This document shows positions 6,426 to 8,304 of a DNA stretch of 8,304 nt, one piece after another. Position numbers and translations under genes: made by a program. This DNA is from JALWSI01 sp964569095 [NCBI: uncultured Aquificales bacterium]. GTDB lineage: Bacteria; Thermosulfidibacterota; Thermosulfidibacteria; Thermosulfidibacterales. The stretch's first letter is position 1. The number at the start of each line of letters is the position of its first letter. The stretch lies in contig CAZMTB010000022.1 of NCBI GenBank assembly GCA_964569095.1, positions 1-8,304 on the forward strand, in the 5' to 3' direction. The notes beneath the pieces are model-generated. The model was not told where the DNA came from, searched no databases, and saw only the letters and a program-made list of their open reading frames with translations.

Positions 6426-6463
6426 TGGGCATATGCTCTGTTTGGATAAATAGGCATTTGCTC
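6426..6463 (-). repeat. direct repeat GAGCA(A/T)ATGCC(T/C)A upstream of the DUF5320 cluster
   Basis: On the minus strand GAGCAAATGCCTA (6463-6451) and GAGCATATGCCCA (6438-6426) are the same in 11 of 13 positions, with starts 25 nt apart. The second contains the perfect palindrome GCATATGC (6436-6429). The first lies between the proposed -35 and -10 boxes, and the second just downstream of the expected transcription start. A third partial copy, GAGCAAAGGA (6419-6410), runs into the DUF5320 ribosome binding site. This placement suits an operator, possibly for the cluster's own UPF0251 protein. The repeats are seen; the role is inferred. Confidence 0.45.
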
Positions 6464-6474
6464 GAAATAGTCAA
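6447..6474 (-). promoter_or_regulatory. candidate sigma70-type promoter of the DUF5320/zinc-ribbon/UPF0251 cluster
   Basis: On the minus strand TTGACT (6474-6469; five of six consensus bases) is followed after 16 nt by TATTTA (6452-6447), a weak -10 box. It lies in the 82-nt gap between the Nudix stop (6484) and the DUF5320 start (6401), giving a leader of about 40 nt. The -35 is convincing and the -10 is not; ATTTAT or TTTATC at 17-18 nt spacing are alternatives. Confidence 0.42.
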
Positions 6475-6483
6475 GTCCCGGTT

Positions 6484-6912
6484 TTAAGGTGAGGAGGATA
6501 TCTTCTTGAAGACCCGGAGTATCAACTTCCTGTCTGCAGGCGCCAGGGTTAGGTGTCTGTTTTGCAGTAGCGATAGCACCTCTCTTGGAAGTAGCCACCT
6601 CGACTCGGAGCATCCCCGTCTTTCCACCATGGGGGAGCGGGCCTTGGCGTGTACCGCCACGAGATGGATCAATGCGTGGGAGTAGCAATGGAGCACCTCA
6701 GCCAGGGGGCGTTTGGGTAACACCCCTATTCCCAGCTCTTCCTCGATTTCCCTCGATAGGGCATCTTGAAGGGTTTCTCCCTCTTCCACCTTTCCCCCTG
6801 GAAGCTCCCAATACCCACCCATCACCTCCCCGGGTAGCCTTCTGGTTAGGAGTATCCTTCCCTTCCACTCTATCCATCCTGCCACCACCCTTATGGGTTT
6901 TCCCGCTCTCAT
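6484..6912 (-). CDS. MutT-like Nudix hydrolase
   Basis: This is a 142-residue Nudix protein with a complete Nudix box at 40-62 (G-x5-E-x7-REIEEELGI), which binds Mg2+ and hydrolyses nucleoside diphosphate-linked substrates. The surrounding pattern, VVAGWIEWKGRILLTRR (9-25) and GGYWELPGGK (32-41), is typical of the MutT / 8-oxo-dGTP or CTP diphosphatase group, so sanitising the nucleotide pool is the likely job; the exact substrate is unknown. An upstream extension of the frame to 7113 is rejected because it is arginine/proline-rich, unlike the family, and lies antisense to rsmH. ATG at 6912 gives a family-like N-terminus but has no Shine-Dalgarno. Instead TATACT (6924-6919) ends 6 nt before the ATG, so a leaderless transcript is possible. 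It is divergent from rsmH and lies 82 nt upstream of the DUF5320 gene, with no clear terminator between. Confidence 0.88.
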   Translation of the reverse strand: MRAGKPIRVVAGWIEWKGRILLTRRLPGEVMGGYWELPGGKVEEGETLQDALSREIEEELGIGVLPKRPLAEVLHCYSHALIHLVAVHAKARSPMVERRGCSESRWLLPREVLSLLQNRHLTLAPADRKLILRVFKKISSSP

Positions 6913-6918
6913 GGGGAG

Positions 6919-6926
6919 AGTATAAA
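6919..6926. promoter_or_regulatory. overlapping divergent -10 boxes between the Nudix gene and rsmH
   Basis: Minus strand: TATACT (6924-6919) lies 6 nt upstream of the Nudix ATG (6912). Plus strand: TATAAA (6921-6926) lies 6 nt upstream of the rsmH GTG (6933). Each matches the TATAAT consensus in five of six bases and they share four base pairs. The -35 regions at 17-nt spacing are poor (TTTATT on minus, TTTTCC on plus, about three of six each). Both genes would then start transcription at about their first codon. rsmH also has AAAGGG (6924-6929) as a possible but close Shine-Dalgarno. Confidence 0.4.
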
Positions 6927-6932
6927 GGGTTC

Positions 6933-7832
6933 GTGAACGAGAATAAACCTGCACACGTCCCGGTAATGCACAGGGAGGTTCTCTCCCTATTCTCGGAGGT
7001 GGTTCCCTCCCTGCTGGTGGATGGTACGGTGGGGCTCGGGGGACACGCAGAGACACTTCTGAACTCTCTGCCCATATCCCTGCTGGTGGGCATGGATGGC
7101 GATCTTCAGGCACTTCGCCTTGCCGGGGAGAGGTTGGCCGGTTTTGGGGAGAGGGTGAGGCTTTTTCACGCTCCCTATTGCAGGATGGGCCATATTCTCG
7201 ACCGGCTGGGAGTTGGCAAAGCCAGCGGGATTCTTCTTGACCTCGGCCTATCTTCCCTCCAGGTTGACGATCCGTCCAGGGGGTTCTCTTTCAGGATCGA
7301 TGGTCCCCTGGACATGAGGATGAACCAGGAGGGCGAGCTTACGGCTTGGGATGTGGTCAACGGGTATTCTGAAGAGGATCTTGAAACCATCTTTAGGGAC
7401 TACGGGGAGGAGAGGTGGGCGAGGAGAATAGCCAGGTTCATCGTTGAAGCGAGGTCGGAATCGCCTATTGCCAGCACCGGTGAGCTTGCAGAGGTGGTTT
7501 CTCGCGCCATTCCCCGAAGGTTTCACTCGCGCAGGATACACCCTGCTACCCGCACCTTTCAGGCCATCAGGATAGAGGTGAACGGTGAGCTTGAGTGCCT
7601 TGAGGGCTTTTTGAGGGAGGTTCCCAGGCTTCTTGCCCCGGGGGGACGGGTGGTGGTTATCTCCTTTCACTCTTTGGAGGACAGGATGGTGAAACGGGCA
7701 TTCAGGGAGTTTGAGGATGCAGGAATAGGGGTTAGGATTACGAAGAGGCCCTTGGTTCCATCCCCAGAGGAGGTTGAGGAGAATCCAAGGGCCAGAAGCG
7801 CAAAACTGAGGTGCTTTGAGGTGAAAAGGTGA
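6933..7832 (+). CDS. rsmH: 16S rRNA (cytosine1402-N4)-methyltransferase RsmH (MraW)
   Basis: RsmH transfers a methyl group from S-adenosylmethionine to N4 of C1402 in the decoding centre of 16S rRNA. The 299-residue length is normal. Motifs in order are HVPVMHREVL (8-17), the SAM-binding VDGTVGLGGH (29-38), GILLDLGLSS (99-108) followed by QVD and RGFSF, the DMRM segment, TFQAIRIEVNGEL, and SFHSLEDRMVK (244-254). GTG at 6933 is chosen because it places HVPV close to the N-terminus as in relatives. The frame stays open upstream to 6585, but that extension is proline-rich and antisense to the Nudix gene; ATG at 6966 would cut into the conserved HVPV block. The gene overlaps murE by 4 nt. It normally opens the division/cell-wall cluster after mraZ, but here a divergent Nudix gene takes that place. 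Confidence 0.95.
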   Translation: MNENKPAHVPVMHREVLSLFSEVVPSLLVDGTVGLGGHAETLLNSLPISLLVGMDGDLQALRLAGERLAGFGERVRLFHAPYCRMGHILDRLGVGKASGILLDLGLSSLQVDDPSRGFSFRIDGPLDMRMNQEGELTAWDVVNGYSEEDLETIFRDYGEERWARRIARFIVEARSESPIASTGELAEVVSRAIPRRFHSRRIHPATRTFQAIRIEVNGELECLEGFLREVPRLLAPGGRVVVISFHSLEDRMVKRAFREFEDAGIGVRITKRPLVPSPEEVEENPRARSAKLRCFEVKR

Positions 7833-8304
7833 GTTTCACCAGGCCCAGGGTAGAGCCCATGCCCCTCTCTCTCTTGCTGGAGGGGATTGAGGTTCTCTCT
7901 CCCCCTTCTGGGGATCCGGTGGTCTCGCAGGTGACCGATCACTCTGGCAGGGTAGAACCAGGGGCCCTTTTCGTTGCCGTGAAGGGCTACTCCACCGATG
8001 GTCACAGGTACATCTCCCAGGCGGTTGAGAGGGGGGCGGTTGCGGTTGTACACGAGGTTGGTGAGGTGCCAAAGGGGGTTGTCTCCGTTAGGGTTAGGGA
8101 CTCCCGGGTTGCCCTTGCGCTTCTGGGCAGGAACCTCTACGGGAATCCCCGCCGTGATCTGGTGGTCATCGGTATCACCGGCACCAACGGCAAGACCACG
8201 GTGGCCCACGCCATTGCCCACGTGCTGGATGGTTTGGGGGTGCCAAATGCGGTGCTTGGCACCGTTGGTCACCGAATAGCCGGAGTGGAGCTGGAGGCGT
8301 CTCA
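7829..8304 (+). CDS. murE: UDP-N-acetylmuramoyl-tripeptide synthase MurE, N-terminal part (3' end outside window)
   Basis: The frame starting GTG at 7829 stays open to the window edge (about 158 residues). MurE adds the third residue (usually meso-diaminopimelate or lysine) to UDP-MurNAc-L-Ala-D-Glu, using ATP, in the cytoplasm. Seen are the N-terminal uridine-binding domain with VTDHSGRVEPGALFVAVKG (35-53) and DGHRYISQA (57-65), DSRVALALLGRNLYG (91-105), and the ATP-binding P-loop GITGTNGKTT (115-124), which is the MurE form; MurF usually has GSxGKT. The start overlaps the rsmH stop by 4 nt (GTGA), with GAGG at 7819-7822 six nt upstream; ATG at 7859 is a less supported alternative. The domain that chooses the amino acid is outside the window. 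Direct rsmH-murE linkage skips ftsL and ftsI, which usually lie between them. Confidence 0.92.
   Translation, partial: MSFTRPRVEPMPLSLLLEGIEVLSPPSGDPVVSQVTDHSGRVEPGALFVAVKGYSTDGHRYISQAVERGAVAVVHEVGEVPKGVVSVRVRDSRVALALLGRNLYGNPRRDLVVIGITGTNGKTTVAHAIAHVLDGLGVPNAVLGTVGHRIAGVELEAS

Noticed and set aside
5819-6487. Plus-strand open frames of 150-222 residues (Ser/Ala/Pro-rich) opposite the small cluster
   Set aside because: They are reverse reads of the glycine-rich minus-strand proteins; the minus strand has ribosome sites, family signatures and tight spacing.
6585-6932. N-terminal extension of rsmH to an upstream start
   Set aside because: The added ~116 residues are Pro-rich, unlike any RsmH, and lie antisense to the Nudix coding region.
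6913-7113. N-terminal extension of the Nudix protein
   Set aside because: The added residues are Pro/Arg-rich, lack homology to Nudix proteins and overlap rsmH.

Overview
The window looks like a stretch of chromosome from a Gram-negative (diderm) bacterium. It has lipid A synthesis (LpxA) next to peptidoglycan synthesis (RsmH, MurE), is GC-rich by eye, favours AGG for arginine and ATA for isoleucine, and often starts genes with GTG or TTG. The CoA-disulfide-reductase-type enzyme, the SufB-type Fe-S protein and the UPF0251/DUF5320 cluster are all common in anaerobes, and the codon choice would fit a thermophile. Synergistota is my best guess at the phylum, held weakly. There is no sign of a phage, plasmid, transposon, CRISPR array or RNA gene.

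Left part, plus strand (1-5440): a tightly packed run of five genes. In order they are the 3' end of a SufB/SufD-family Fe-S assembly protein, a full-length transketolase with a non-standard thiamine-diphosphate motif, a CoA-disulfide-reductase-like flavoprotein (1-nt overlap), lpxA (3-nt gap) and a Gfo/Idh/MocA dehydrogenase (4-nt overlap with lpxA). The spacing suggests one transcript. The lpxA-dehydrogenase coupling suggests the dehydrogenase may act on the sugar nucleotide that feeds lipid A, as GnnA does elsewhere.

Middle part, minus strand (6912 down to 5443): a MutT-like Nudix gene, then a small cluster running DUF5320 protein, glycine-rich zinc-ribbon protein and UPF0251 (DUF134) HTH protein, with 4-nt gaps between its members. 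The zinc-ribbon frame is broken by an in-frame TAG, and one of its expected zinc cysteines is a tryptophan. A plausible promoter with repeated GAGCA-ATGCC elements lies upstream of the cluster. The cluster converges on the left operon with only two bases between the stop codons.

Right part, plus strand (6933-8304): rsmH followed directly, with a 4-nt overlap, by the 5' part of murE. This is a shortened entry into the division/cell-wall cluster, with no mraZ, ftsL or ftsI. rsmH and the Nudix gene are divergent with only 20 bases between their start codons, and their candidate -10 boxes overlap there. Each lies 6 nt from its own start codon, which raises the possibility of leaderless mRNAs.
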